Positions 34,107 through 42,931 of a DNA stretch of 64,000 bases are shown here, one piece after another. The DNA comes from Sporosarcina luteola (GTDB lineage Bacteria; Bacillota; Bacilli; Bacillales_A; Planococcaceae), in the NCBI GenBank assembly GCA_014204635.1, contig JACHLS010000007.1, positions 95,536 through 159,535 on the forward strand. The letters run 5' to 3'. The notes beneath the pieces are model-generated. The model made no database searches and was not told the DNA's origin. It saw nothing but the letters and a program-made list of their open reading frames with translations. Positions within the stretch are counted from its first letter, which is position 1; every line of letters starts with the position of its first letter. Both the position numbers and the translations under genes were made by a program.

Positions 34107-35678
34107 TTATTTCTTGTATACGATATCGCCCGCCACGACTGTCATAACAACTTTCGCTTTTGGAATTTCCTCTGTCGGTACAGAGAACAGATCTGAATTT
34201 AGTACTGTAAAATCCGCATCAAATCCCGCTGCGAGTTTCCCGCGGGAGTCCAACTTTCCAATCGTTGCCGCACTGCCTGTTGTAAATAAACCGACTGCTT
34301 CGAATGGAGTCAATGCTTCCTTCATTAAATAGCCTTCATGTTCAGCGCCCGGTTTTTTACGAGCGACAGCCGCATAGATGCCGAGCAAGGGATCCACTTC
34401 CTCGACAGGTGCATCCGAGCCGGCCCCGCATATGAATCCCTCTGCCATTAACCGTGTCCAGGCGTAGGCCCAATCCAGCCGATCCTCCCCTAACCGTTCC
34501 ATCACCCATGGGAAATCAGAAGAGACAAAAACGGGCTGGATATCAAGGACGACCGGTAATTTCTTCATTCGTTCAACCAGCTCATCCCGCAAGACATTGA
34601 CATGAATGAGTCGATCCCGTTTCCCTTCCGGAACAGGATGCTTTTCAATTGCATCGAGCGCCTTTTCCACAGCAGCATCCCCAATTAAATGGATAGCGAC
34701 CGCTTCTCCGTATTTGCGGGCAAGCGCCAGATGCTCATCAATCTCCTCGTCCGTCAAGACCGCGGTACCAGATGTTGACGGATCGTCCGCATACGGCTTG
34801 CTGAGCAATGCGGTACGTGCGCCTAAAGCGCCATCAATGAAAAACTTCATTTCACCCGGATCAATCCACGGTTCATCATACCCCGCTTGGTCTTCCATCA
34901 ATTGAGTAAACACCGTGGATCGGCGCAGCAAATGGGCCCGGAACTTTTTCTTGCCTTCTCCAATGACATTTTTAAATGCATTAAGCGGATTACGATAATC
35001 CCCGTAATAGCCTAGATCGTCGGTGACCGCACCCGTCAGTCCTAACGAATGCAAATTATCCACTGACGTCGCAAGCGCCTTTGTCAAGGTGGTTTCCGTC
35101 GGCTCAGGCACTAGACGCAACAACCGATCCATCGGGCCTTCCTTCAAGAAACCAGTCGGTTCCCCGTTAGCATCCCGCTCTATGACCCCATCTGTCGGAT
35201 CCGGTGTATCTTTAGTAATGCCCGCCAAGGCCAGCGCCTTGGAATTCACAAGCGCTGAATGCCTGCAGGTTCTTTTCAAAACCATCGGCGAGTTCGTCAC
35301 TTCATCCAACTCCTGGCGCGTCAAAATTCGACGGTCCGCAAAGTTGTTTTCATTCCAGCCTTCACCGATGAACCACTCATCCTCTTCTAGGTCCGGATAC
35401 GCGTTATGCAATCGATTCAACATGTCATCTGCGGATGTCGCTTTCGATAAATCAAGCCGCAGCAGTCTCTCTCCATGTCCAATCATATGCATGTGATTGT
35501 CAATGAAGCCCGGATACAATACCGCTCCCTGGAGATCCACCTTGGCATCCGCTTGGGGCGCCAATTCGTCATACGTGCCGACTGCTGTTATTTTCCCGTT
35601 CTCCGTCAGCAAGGCCTCTACTGTATCGCCTTCTGATTTCATTGTATATAGCGTTCCATTATGCCAAATCGTCTTCAT
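34107..35678 (-). CDS. YtcJ-like metal-dependent amidohydrolase
   Basis: Metallo-amidohydrolase of 523 aa in the YtcJ/amidohydrolase-3 family. The N-terminal composite domain opens KTIWHNGTLYTM. The metal-binding motif DNHMHM near residue 60 starts the barrel, later metal ligands include His in AVAIHLIGD and VNVLRD-type segments, and the C-terminal GSDAPVEEVDPL carries the catalytic Asp. The substrate is unknown; family members cleave cyclic amides or N-formyl groups. GGGGGATCCGAG precedes the ATG. It is a single-gene unit. Confidence 0.85.
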   Translation of the reverse strand: MKTIWHNGTLYTMKSEGDTVEALLTENGKITAVGTYDELAPQADAKVDLQGAVLYPGFIDNHMHMIGHGERLLRLDLSKATSADDMLNRLHNAYPDLEEDEWFIGEGWNENNFADRRILTRQELDEVTNSPMVLKRTCRHSALVNSKALALAGITKDTPDPTDGVIERDANGEPTGFLKEGPMDRLLRLVPEPTETTLTKALATSVDNLHSLGLTGAVTDDLGYYGDYRNPLNAFKNVIGEGKKKFRAHLLRRSTVFTQLMEDQAGYDEPWIDPGEMKFFIDGALGARTALLSKPYADDPSTSGTAVLTDEEIDEHLALARKYGEAVAIHLIGDAAVEKALDAIEKHPVPEGKRDRLIHVNVLRDELVERMKKLPVVLDIQPVFVSSDFPWVMERLGEDRLDWAYAWTRLMAEGFICGAGSDAPVEEVDPLLGIYAAVARKKPGAEHEGYLMKEALTPFEAVGLFTTGSAATIGKLDSRGKLAAGFDADFTVLNSDLFSVPTEEIPKAKVVMTVVAGDIVYKK

Positions 35679-35784
35679 CTCGGATCCCCCTCTTCTCCCT
35701 TTATTCTAAACTTTCATGCAACATCCGGCAATCCTTTTAGACCAATGCTATAATGAAAGCACCATACTTGGGAGGGATTATATC

Positions 35785-36225
35785 ATGCGAATTACCGTAT
35801 ACTTGGCCGGAGAAATTCACACATCCTGGCGGGAGGAAGTGAAACAAAAAGCGATGGCACTCCAACTTCCTATCGACTTCGTCGGACCGATGGAAGACCA
35901 TGACCGTTCGGACAACATCGGCGAAGAAATCCTCGGGAAACAGCCCGACGCTATTTTTAAGGACGCCGCGGCATCCAGCTTCAATAACTTACGGACAGAA
36001 ATCCTGCTAAAAAAGGCAGATCTCGTCATTGCCCTTTTCGGCGAACAATACAAGCAATGGAACACTGCCATGGACGCCAGCAGTGCCATCGCTCAAGACA
36101 AGCCACTCATTTTGATCCGTCCGGAACAATTGCACCACCCGTTGAAAGAGCTGTCCCACAAAGCCCATGTGACGGTGGAGACTGTCGATCAAGCCGTGAA
36201 GGCATTGCATTATATTTTTGATTGA
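35785..36225 (+). CDS. ytoQ: YtoQ-family protein
   Basis: Conserved protein of 146 aa matching YtoQ. It starts RITVYLAGEIHTSWREEV and has GPMEDHDRSDNIGE and ADLVIALFGEQYKQWNTA, a nucleoside-deoxyribosyltransferase-like Rossmann layout. The biochemical role is not established. The open frame extends to 35716, but GGGAGGG lies nine bases before ATG 35785. A TATAAT at 35749-35754 may be the -10 of its promoter. Confidence 0.85.
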   Translation: MRITVYLAGEIHTSWREEVKQKAMALQLPIDFVGPMEDHDRSDNIGEEILGKQPDAIFKDAAASSFNNLRTEILLKKADLVIALFGEQYKQWNTAMDASSAIAQDKPLILIRPEQLHHPLKELSHKAHVTVETVDQAVKALHYIFD

Positions 36226-36319
36226 TTGTCCGTATTAAAGAGGGGGCTACCATCATTTGTCTGCAGCCCTTCTTTTTTTATAGCAAAACTACAGTGAGAT
36301 TTTGTTGGTCATCGGTTTT

Positions 36320-36918
36320 TTCTGGCGTTCACAGAGAGATTCTGGCGCTCGTCAGCTTTTTCTGGCGTTCACGGAGGGATTCTGGCGCTCGGCGGTTTTT
36401 TCTGGCGTTCACAGAGAGATTCTGGCGCTCGTCAGTTTTTTCTGGCGTTCACAGAGAGATTCTGGCGCTCGTCGGTATTTTCTGGCGTTCACGGAGGGAT
36501 TCTGGCGCTCATCGGTTTTTTCTGGCGTTCACAGAGAGATTCTGGCGCTCGTCAGCTTTTTCTGGCGTTCACGGAGGGATTCTGGCGCTCGGCGGTTTTT
36601 TCTGGCGTTCACGGAGGGATTCTGGCGCTCGGCGGTTTTTTCTGGCGTTCACGGAGGGATTCTGGCGCTCGGCGGTTTTTCTGGCGTTCACAGAGAGATT
36701 CTGGCACTCATCAGCTTTTTCTGACGTTCACGGAGGGATTCTGGCGCTCGGCGGTTTTTTCTGGCGTTCCCAGAGCGATTCTGGCGCTCGGCGGCTTTTT
36801 CTGGCGTTCCCAGAGCGATTCTGGCGCTCGTCGGCTTTTTCTGGCGTTCACGGAGCGATTCTGGCGCTCGTCGCTTTTTTCTGGCGTTCGTACACCTTTT
36901 ATGGCGTTCAGATCGACT
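36320..36918 (+). repeat. Tandem array 3: about 30 units of 20 bp
   Basis: Alternating half-units TTCTGGCGTTCACAGAGAGA (type A, with ACGGAGGGA variants) and TTCTGGCGCTCGTCAGCTTT (type B, with GGCGGTTTT variants) repeat every 20 bases from 36320. One unit (36660-36678) has lost a base. The last units are degenerate, including TTATGGCGTTC. The first nine bases match array 2, but the second halves are unrelated. The array lies between ytoQ and the pstB promoter. Open frames across it are artefacts. Confidence 0.96.
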
Positions 36919-36978
36919 TATGGGCTGTCGTATGTAAACGAAATCCATTAACATATGCAACCTTCCCCACTTTTGACA

Positions 36979-37095
36979 TTACCATCGACTCTACCACCGA
37001 CCTGCACTCCTTTACCACCGGCTCTCTCCTCTTTACCACCGACTTGTACTCCGTTGCCACCGTCTTTCACCTCTTACTACCATCCCACCCGGTCC
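36979..37095 (+). repeat. Short array with 21-bp pitch, ACCACCG core
   Basis: ACCACCG cores occur at 36993, 37014 and 37035, with GCCACCG at 37056 and a degenerate ACTACCA at 37076: steps of 21, 21, 21 and 20 bp. Units look like TTTACCACCGACTTGTACTC. It directly follows array 3 and precedes the pstB control region. The sequence differs from the other arrays, but the pitch is the same. Confidence 0.75.
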
Positions 37096-37130
37096 CAACA
37101 CAAAAAAAGCGCACAATGATGTGGGCACAA

Positions 37131-37184
37131 TTTACAAACTCTTAACAATCCCTTCATACAACCTCAACATTGCACGGGTACAAT
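37131..37184 (+). promoter_or_regulatory. PhoP box and promoter of pstB
   Basis: Four hexamers at exact 11-bp steps: TTTACA (37131), TTAACA (37142), TTCATA (37153) and TCAACA (37164), each separated by five bases. Nine bases later comes the -10 TACAAT (37179-37184). This is the layout of PhoP-P-activated promoters of Bacillus (TTHAYA repeats), implying induction under phosphate starvation. Confidence 0.85.
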
Positions 37185-37222
37185 AAATTAACAAACCTCA
37201 ACATATGGGAGGCCATTCAAAA

Positions 37223-38038
37223 ATGGTAGTTAAAGAACGGATTAAAGAAGCGCCATTTAGTGTCGTGAATAACGAGAGCTGGAAAAAACCAATCTATGAA
37301 ACACATGGTTTGAATTTATGGTATGGCACATCACATGCCTTGAAAAATATAGAGTTGAATATAAATGAAAAAGAAGTGACGGCTATTATCGGACCATCCG
37401 GTTGCGGGAAATCCACTTACTTAAAAACATTGAACCGCATGGTGGAAATCGTGGCGGATGTCAATATTTCTGGAAGCGTCACATTTAAAGGAAACAATAT
37501 ACTAGGCAATGCGATGCCTGTCGAGCTGCTTCGTGCGAAGGTCGGCATGGTATTCCAGAAGCCCAACCCATTTCCAAAATCCATCTACGAAAATGTCGCA
37601 TTTGGCCCTCGCGTCCATGGCATCCGAAACAAAGCGATGCTCGACATGATTGTAGAAGATAGTTTAAAAAAGGCAGCCTTGTGGGATGAAGTGAAAGATC
37701 GTCTTCACAAGAGCGCATATGGTTTATCAGGAGGACAGCAACAACGTCTTTGTATAGCACGTTGCCTCGCGGTTGATCCCGAAGTGATCCTGATGGATGA
37801 ACCGACTTCCGCCTTGGACCCTGTATCCACACATAAGATTGAAGAACTGATCAAATCGATCAAACACGACGTGACCATTGCCATTGTCACACATAACATG
37901 CAGCAAGCTGCCCGTATATCCGACCGCACCGCTTTCTTCCTGAACGGAGAAATCATTGAGTGTGATCGCACGTCAACTATTTTCACAAACCCGTCAGACA
38001 AGCTGACCGACGACTATATCAACGGCCGCTTCGGCTGA
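37223..38038 (+). CDS. pstB: Phosphate ABC importer ATPase PstB
   Basis: Cytoplasmic ATPase (271 aa) of the high-affinity phosphate importer. It has Walker [10 protein letters not shown] near residue 60, the conserved [23 protein letters not shown]-loop region, signature LSGGQQQR and Walker [14 protein letters not shown]. The preferred ATG (37223) lies ten bases after GGGAGG. Unusually, it comes first and is separated from pstS-pstC-pstA by two terminators. Its own PhoP box lies upstream. Confidence 0.95.
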   Translation: MVVKERIKEAPFSVVNNESWKKPIYETHGLNLWYGTSHALKNIELNINEKEVTAIIGPSGCGKSTYLKTLNRMVEIVADVNISGSVTFKGNNILGNAMPVELLRAKVGMVFQKPNPFPKSIYENVAFGPRVHGIRNKAMLDMIVEDSLKKAALWDEVKDRLHKSAYGLSGGQQQRLCIARCLAVDPEVILMDEPTSALDPVSTHKIEELIKSIKHDVTIAIVTHNMQQAARISDRTAFFLNGEIIECDRTSTIFTNPSDKLTDDYINGRFG

Positions 38039-38044
38039 TCCCCA

Positions 38045-38075
38045 GCATCCGCTAGCAGGCGGATGCTTTTATTTC
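38045..38075 (+). terminator. Terminator 1 after pstB
   Basis: Stem GCATCCGC (38045-38052) with GCGGATGC (38059-38066), a six-base loop, then TTTTATTT. Confidence 0.9.
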
Positions 38076-38100
38076 ATTACTCGCAAAGTCTTCTAGGCAG

Positions 38101-38130
38101 CCACCATACGTTCGTATGGTGGTTTTACTT
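38101..38130 (+). terminator. Terminator 2 between pstB and pstS
   Basis: Stem CCACCATACG / CGTATGGTGG (38101-38110 with 38113-38122) followed by TTTTACTT. It is the second terminator in a row, so read-through from pstB into pstS should be low. Confidence 0.85.
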
Positions 38131-38175
38131 CATCCAACACCCTACTTCCTATGTATCTCGAATCTCTTCCTTCCC

Positions 38176-38229
38176 TTTACGAAACCTTTACAAGTTTCCC
38201 ATACTCGCTTTACAAAGCACCCCTATACT
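38176..38229 (+). promoter_or_regulatory. PhoP box and promoter of pstS-pstC-pstA
   Basis: Hexamers at 11-bp steps: TTTACG (38176), TTTACA (38187), CCCATA (38198) and TTTACA (38209). Nine bases later comes the -10 TATACT (38224-38229). The geometry is identical to that before pstB. Confidence 0.85.
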
Positions 38230-38283
38230 ATGAATTGAAGGCGATGCCTTTAAGACAAAAGTCATATAGGGAGGACAATTCGA

Positions 38284-39294
38284 ATGAAGCTCAACAAGGT
38301 TCTTTTATTCATGATTATTGCTGCATTTGCCGTCATTATGGCTGCATGCGGAACAGACAAAAACAAAGAGGAAGAGAACTCCTCATCTGACAACAACTCC
38401 TCAGCAGATGCCACAGGTAAAGAAGATCAGGAAAAAACGGCAACTCTTGAAGGAAGTGTGTCGATTGACGGATCTGGAACTGTATACCCGCTGATGGCAC
38501 GCATTGCTGAAGAATATATGACATCTGAACAAGAGAATGTTTCGGTAGAAGTTAGCCGTGCAGGTACGAGCGCAGGCTTTAAGAAATTCCTCGTGGAAAA
38601 CGGAACAGATTTCAATGACGCATCCCGTCAAATTAAAGACGAAGAAGCTGCAGAAGCAGAGAAACTTGGCATCGAAGTGAAAGAATTGAAAGTCGCACTA
38701 GATGGTTTGACATTCGTCATTAACAAAGACAATGACTGGGCAAAAGAAATGACGCCGGAACAACTCATCAGCATTTTCCTTGCAGATGGCGGAGTGGAAA
38801 AATGGTCGGATATTAATCCAGAATGGCCGGATGAGAAAATCAATGCCATGGGACCAAATGAAAACCACGGAACATATGAATTTTTCTATGAAAAGATTTT
38901 GGACAAACAAGATATGAACAGCTCTGTCAACTTGCAACAAGAATATTCGACTCTCGTTAAACTTGTATCAGAAGATAAAAACGGCATCGCATTTTTCGGT
39001 TTCGGTTATTACGTGAACAACAAGGATAAATTGCAAGCCGTTCATGTAGACTTTGGAAACGGTCCTGTAGAGCCTGCTCTTGAGACGATCGCAGAAGATG
39101 GAGACTATGCTGACTTTACTCGTCCGGTATTCACATACTTGAACGTCGATCATGCAAAAGAAAAGCCACAAGTACTGGACTATGCAATCTATGTCATGAA
39201 TAACATCAATCAGTTCGCCGGAGAAACAGGGTTTGCTCCAATTCCGGAAGATCAAGTAAAAGATAATGTAAGCTTCCTAGAAGGTCTAAAATAA
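38284..39294 (+). CDS. pstS: Phosphate-binding lipoprotein PstS
   Basis: Extracytoplasmic phosphate-binding lipoprotein (336 aa). The lipoprotein signal ends in the lipobox MAAC (Cys near residue 21), followed by a Ser/Asn/Glu-rich linker (about 25-55). The binding protein then has phosphate-contact segments IDGSGTVYPL, RAGTSAGFKKF and DASRQIKDEE. GGGAGG precedes the ATG. It is the first gene of the pstS-C-A unit, behind its own PhoP box. A strong hairpin after the stop may set its level above that of the permeases. Confidence 0.94.
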   Translation: MKLNKVLLFMIIAAFAVIMAACGTDKNKEEENSSSDNNSSADATGKEDQEKTATLEGSVSIDGSGTVYPLMARIAEEYMTSEQENVSVEVSRAGTSAGFKKFLVENGTDFNDASRQIKDEEAAEAEKLGIEVKELKVALDGLTFVINKDNDWAKEMTPEQLISIFLADGGVEKWSDINPEWPDEKINAMGPNENHGTYEFFYEKILDKQDMNSSVNLQQEYSTLVKLVSEDKNGIAFFGFGYYVNNKDKLQAVHVDFGNGPVEPALETIAEDGDYADFTRPVFTYLNVDHAKEKPQVLDYAIYVMNNINQFAGETGFAPIPEDQVKDNVSFLEGLK

Positions 39295-39304
39295 ACATTT
39301 ATCG

Positions 39305-39334
39305 AATGAGAGCTGCTTACAGCTCTCATTTCTT
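39305..39334 (+). terminator. Intra-operon hairpin after pstS
   Basis: Eleven-pair stem AATGAGAGCTG (39305-39315) with CAGCTCTCATT (39320-39330), loop CTTA, then TCTTAT. It is either a leaky terminator or a 3-prime stabilising stem that lets pstS be made in excess. Confidence 0.7.
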
Positions 39335-39368
39335 ATCAAGATAGCAATTTGGAAGGAGTACATCAATT

Positions 39369-40319
39369 ATGGTAAATGGCGGTTTCTCTAAAAAAGATAT
39401 CAGCATCCGTGAAGTGATTGATCAAAACCGCAAAACCCAGCATATCAAACGGAAGATTGAAAAAGGGATACCGGTCGCTCTCTTTTTGGTCGCTTCCGTC
39501 TCAATCATCACGACAATTGGCATTATATTCACCTTATTATCTGAGACAGTTGAATTTTTCAAGCGGGTACCGATAGCGGACTTTTTCACGGGGACCGTCT
39601 TAAAACCGCTCAGTCAAAATCCTGAATTCGGTGTGCTGCCTCTTCTGACAGGGACCATTATTTCATCTCTTATCGCCATGCTGGTGGCTGCTCCCATCGG
39701 ATTGATGGCCGCAATTTATTTAAGCGAATATGCTTCAACCCGTGTCCGAAAAGTACTTAAACCGATGTTGGAACTGCTTGCCGGCATTCCGACTATTGTT
39801 TATGGTTTCTTTGCTTTCACATTTGTCACGCCTGTTTTAAAGAACTTGATTCCTTCATTAGAATCAACAAACATATTAAGTCCCGGTATCGTTATGGGCG
39901 TTATGATTATCCCGATGATCGCTTCTCTTTCAGAAGATGCCATGAGTTCTGTACCGCAAAGCATGCGGGAAGGTGCATTGGGGTTAGGCTCCACTAAGCT
40001 TGAAGTAACGAGGAAAGTCGTCATTCCAGCAGCCCTTTCCGGGATTATCGCCTCTTTTGTCTTAGGGATTTCACGTGCGATCGGGGAAACGATGATTGTG
40101 ACAATCGCAAGCGGCAGTACGAAGAACTTCACATTCGATGTAACCCAGTCCATGCAAACGATGACCGCCTATATTGTAGAAGTGACAGGCGGCGATGCAC
40201 CTGCCGGATCGACTGTCTATTACAGCCTGTATGCTGTCGCAATGACACTATTCGCATTCACTCTTCTCATGAACTTGCTAGCGCGGTATGTCTCAAAGAA
40301 ATTCAGGGAGGAATATTAA
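39369..40319 (+). CDS. pstC: Phosphate ABC permease PstC
   Basis: Membrane permease (316 aa) with about six helices and a cytoplasmic N-terminal extension of about 35 residues. The EAA-type loop is EGALGLGSTKLEVTRKVVIP, followed by GISRAIGETM, typical of PstC. GGAAGGAG lies upstream. The stop is one base from the pstA start, so the two are coupled. Confidence 0.94.
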   Translation: MVNGGFSKKDISIREVIDQNRKTQHIKRKIEKGIPVALFLVASVSIITTIGIIFTLLSETVEFFKRVPIADFFTGTVLKPLSQNPEFGVLPLLTGTIISSLIAMLVAAPIGLMAAIYLSEYASTRVRKVLKPMLELLAGIPTIVYGFFAFTFVTPVLKNLIPSLESTNILSPGIVMGVMIIPMIASLSEDAMSSVPQSMREGALGLGSTKLEVTRKVVIPAALSGIIASFVLGISRAIGETMIVTIASGSTKNFTFDVTQSMQTMTAYIVEVTGGDAPAGSTVYYSLYAVAMTLFAFTLLMNLLARYVSKKFREEY

Positions 40320-40320
40320 T

Positions 40321-41205
40321 ATGCAGCTTAGCAACCAAGCGCCGATGATGAAAAGGATGAAATTCCGGATTAGAGCCAATAAATTCGCCAAGTTCCTCTT
40401 CATGCTATCCGCGTTTTTCGGATTAGGCGTACTCGCCGTTTTGTTTTATCAAGTGTTTTCGCAGGGATTCCAATTTATCAACTGGCAATTCCTCACTGGT
40501 AAACTCTCGACCCAACCAGAACGCGCCGGTATTATGGGTGCCATCCTCGGAACGTTTTGGCTCATGCTTGTCGTAGCCCCTGTTACAATGTTTCTCGGCG
40601 TTGGAACAGCCATCTTCTTGGAGATGTATGCCAAGAAGGGCCGTCTTGTCGGTTTAATTCAAACGAATATCGCTAATCTGGCTGGGGTGCCATCTATTGT
40701 ATACGGCATACTAGGACTCACTGTGTTCGTACGGCTCCTGGACTTAGGCAGTGTCGTCCTTGCTGGCGGCCTTACAATGTCTTTGCTCATCTTGCCCATT
40801 GTCATCGTGGCGAGCCAGGAAGCAATCCGCGCCATCCCAAGCCAAATGAGCGAGGGTTCCTATGGCCTTGGTGCAACTAAATGGCAGACGATTCAGCGGA
40901 TCATTTTGCCGGCAGCTCTTCCTGGCATTTTAACTGGAGCCATTCTATCCCTATCGAGAGCAATCGGGGAAACAGCACCTCTGGTCGTCATCGGAATTCC
41001 TGCCCTGCTCATTCCGTTCCCTGGTGGCATTCTTGATCGGTTCACCGTGCTGCCAATGCAAATTTATTACTGGACACTTGATTCCTCGCTCGTAGCGGAG
41101 TATGCAAACTTGGCATCCGCCACAATTATTGTCTTGCTCATCACCTTGTTCATGCTCAATTCCTCCGCAATCATCATCCGGAACAAGTTTCAAAAAAACT
41201 ACTAA
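40321..41205 (+). CDS. pstA: Phosphate ABC permease PstA
   Basis: Second permease (294 aa) with about six helices. The EAA loop is EGSYGLGATKWQTIQRIILP, followed by LSRAIGETAPL, the PstA signature. The longer frame from 40288 lies inside pstC; ATG 40321 with GGGAGG nine bases before it is preferred. The stop overlaps the terminator stem. The usual PhoU gene is not present next to it. Confidence 0.94.
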   Translation: MQLSNQAPMMKRMKFRIRANKFAKFLFMLSAFFGLGVLAVLFYQVFSQGFQFINWQFLTGKLSTQPERAGIMGAILGTFWLMLVVAPVTMFLGVGTAIFLEMYAKKGRLVGLIQTNIANLAGVPSIVYGILGLTVFVRLLDLGSVVLAGGLTMSLLILPIVIVASQEAIRAIPSQMSEGSYGLGATKWQTIQRIILPAALPGILTGAILSLSRAIGETAPLVVIGIPALLIPFPGGILDRFTVLPMQIYYWTLDSSLVAEYANLASATIIVLLITLFMLNSSAIIIRNKFQKNY

Positions 41206-41231
41206 AAAACCGTCATCAGACGGTTTTTTTA
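41204..41231. terminator. Bidirectional terminator after pstA
   Basis: Stem AAAAACCGTC / GACGGTTTTT with loop ATCA and T runs on both strands. It serves pstA and the leftward diguanylate cyclase gene. Confidence 0.92.
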
Positions 41232-41254
41232 GTACTCCTTTAATTGTCTCTTTG

Positions 41255-42862
41255 TTATACCAGTCCTAACATACGATCCGCCAGATTCCGGACACGGGCT
41301 AACAGGTCCTCTGCCTGAAATGGTTTCATTATATAATCGTCAGCTCCGTATGAAAGGGCCGCTTTAATATCCGATTCACTCGTGCGGGCTGTCATCATGG
41401 AGACGAGAACATTTTTCTCCGCGTGGTCCTTTTTCAACCGCCCCAACACCTCAAGCCCATCCATACCAGGCATGACTCCATCCAAAAGGATGATGAAATA
41501 ACTGTCAGCGTCATACCAATCAGACGACAAAAATGTCTGGCCATCCTCATAACTGTGCACGGTCACTTCGATATCATCGGGTTTCCACTTATTTAATGTA
41601 TCGTACAAGATCGTACGGAGGAGTAAATCATCATCCACGATCATTACTTGAATCTTCCGCTTGGCCACTATCCTCGTTGGATCATAAATAACTGTCTTAT
41701 TGCGTCCCGTCCGTTTCGCTTCATAAAGGGCTCGATCTGCACTTGCAATCAAACCCTCAACCGACAGGGACTTATCATAGGCCGCCACTCCAGCAGAAAA
41801 AGTAACGGAGAACATCCTTGCTTCTCCATTGAATGTGATGCCTCTTAGGCGATTTCTGACGTGTTCTACCATATGAACCGCCTGATTTGGATGGGTTTCG
41901 GGAAAAATCCATGCGAACTCTTCCCCACCATACCGAAAAATATGATCCGTCTTCCCCTTCATGTCTAGAAACAACTTACCCACCATTCGAAGTACTTCAT
42001 CCCCGACCAAGTGGCCATATGTATCGTTCACTTCCTTGAAACGATCTAAATCGATCATGACAAGCGAGAAGGGAGTATTTGTTTGTTTGGAAACTTGTGC
42101 TGTTTGATTGAGCACCTCATCAAAATGCCTCCTGTTTCCCGTACCAGTCAGGCCATCCGATATGGTAGACCGTTCAATTGACTTACGCATTTCATTGCGA
42201 TTAAACAAGAAGGGCAGGAATAAGTCCAGATCAATTGGTTTTTGTATGAAGTCACTTGCCCCTAATTCATATGTCCGCTTGATTACATCTCGGTCACTGG
42301 TTTTATGCAGCATAATGATAGGCAAATGTTTCGACTGCGCTGTTTCACAAATTTGTTCCAGAACGGAGAAACCACTCATGTCTGGCAGCTCTATTTCTAT
42401 TATTGTAAAAACAGGTCGCATCGCAAAAAACTGCTCGACTCCCCGCTTCCCATCTAAAGCTGCAATGACCTGTGCCCCCATCGGTTCAAGAATATCCTTC
42501 ATGCGTGATATGAAGTCTAAATCGTTATCTATAATAAGAAAGAATGTCCCATCTAATTTGTCGGTAGTATCGACATGATTCACCGTAGTCGGTATCGTTT
42601 TTTCCACCAACTCCCTGACACGCTTTTTAAAGTTTTTAAGGGAGCCTGCCGGTAGATTCGCCTGGCTATCCGAAGTTAAATGGGAAAGTTGCTTTGCACA
42701 AAATAAGGATAAGTCATCCATCCCGATCGTCCCAGCAGTGCCATGCAAAGAATGAAGAAAGTGATACAATTCCTTCTCAGTAATAAATTCTACTTCCTTC
42801 CAATCAGCAAATGTCTGTTCAATTCGTTTCCGCAACAATTTTTGATAGTCTTTCAATTGCAT
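41255..42862 (-). CDS. HPt-REC-GGDEF-REC diguanylate cyclase
   Basis: Cytoplasmic signalling protein of 535 aa that makes c-di-GMP. An HPt domain (about 1-90) has the phosphorylatable His37 in HSLHGTAGT. A first receiver domain (about 106-220) carries Glu156 where the phospho-Asp belongs (IIEIELP). The GGDEF domain (about 235-395) has an intact GGEEF at 312-316. The second receiver (about 404-530) has the normal Asp461 (LLDGVMPGMDG) and Lys513. GGAGG lies 12 bases before the chosen ATG (42862). The Glu may mimic a permanently phosphorylated receiver. It sits where glmS often follows glmM, after a terminator. Confidence 0.87.
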   Translation of the reverse strand: MQLKDYQKLLRKRIEQTFADWKEVEFITEKELYHFLHSLHGTAGTIGMDDLSLFCAKQLSHLTSDSQANLPAGSLKNFKKRVRELVEKTIPTTVNHVDTTDKLDGTFFLIIDNDLDFISRMKDILEPMGAQVIAALDGKRGVEQFFAMRPVFTIIEIELPDMSGFSVLEQICETAQSKHLPIIMLHKTSDRDVIKRTYELGASDFIQKPIDLDLFLPFLFNRNEMRKSIERSTISDGLTGTGNRRHFDEVLNQTAQVSKQTNTPFSLVMIDLDRFKEVNDTYGHLVGDEVLRMVGKLFLDMKGKTDHIFRYGGEEFAWIFPETHPNQAVHMVEHVRNRLRGITFNGEARMFSVTFSAGVAAYDKSLSVEGLIASADRALYEAKRTGRNKTVIYDPTRIVAKRKIQVMIVDDDLLLRTILYDTLNKWKPDDIEVTVHSYEDGQTFLSSDWYDADSYFIILLDGVMPGMDGLEVLGRLKKDHAEKNVLVSMMTARTSESDIKAALSYGADDYIMKPFQAEDLLARVRNLADRMLGLV

Positions 42863-42888
42863 TATTGCAGCAGTCCTCCACATATTGA

Positions 42889-42927
42889 AAAAGCCGGAAG
42901 AGCTCCTTCGAGGTCATTCCAGCTTTT
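42889..42927 (-). terminator. Terminator of the cdaA-cdaR-glmM operon
   Basis: Minus-strand stem (42917-42927 with 42889-42899, 11 pairs with one G-T) and a T run, five bases after the glmM stop. Confidence 0.85.
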
Positions 42928-42931
42928 CTTT

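Noticed and set aside
36222..37145. 307-codon open frame across array 3
   Set aside because: Same cause as for array 2. A single base loss inside the array shifts the frame without any sign of selection.
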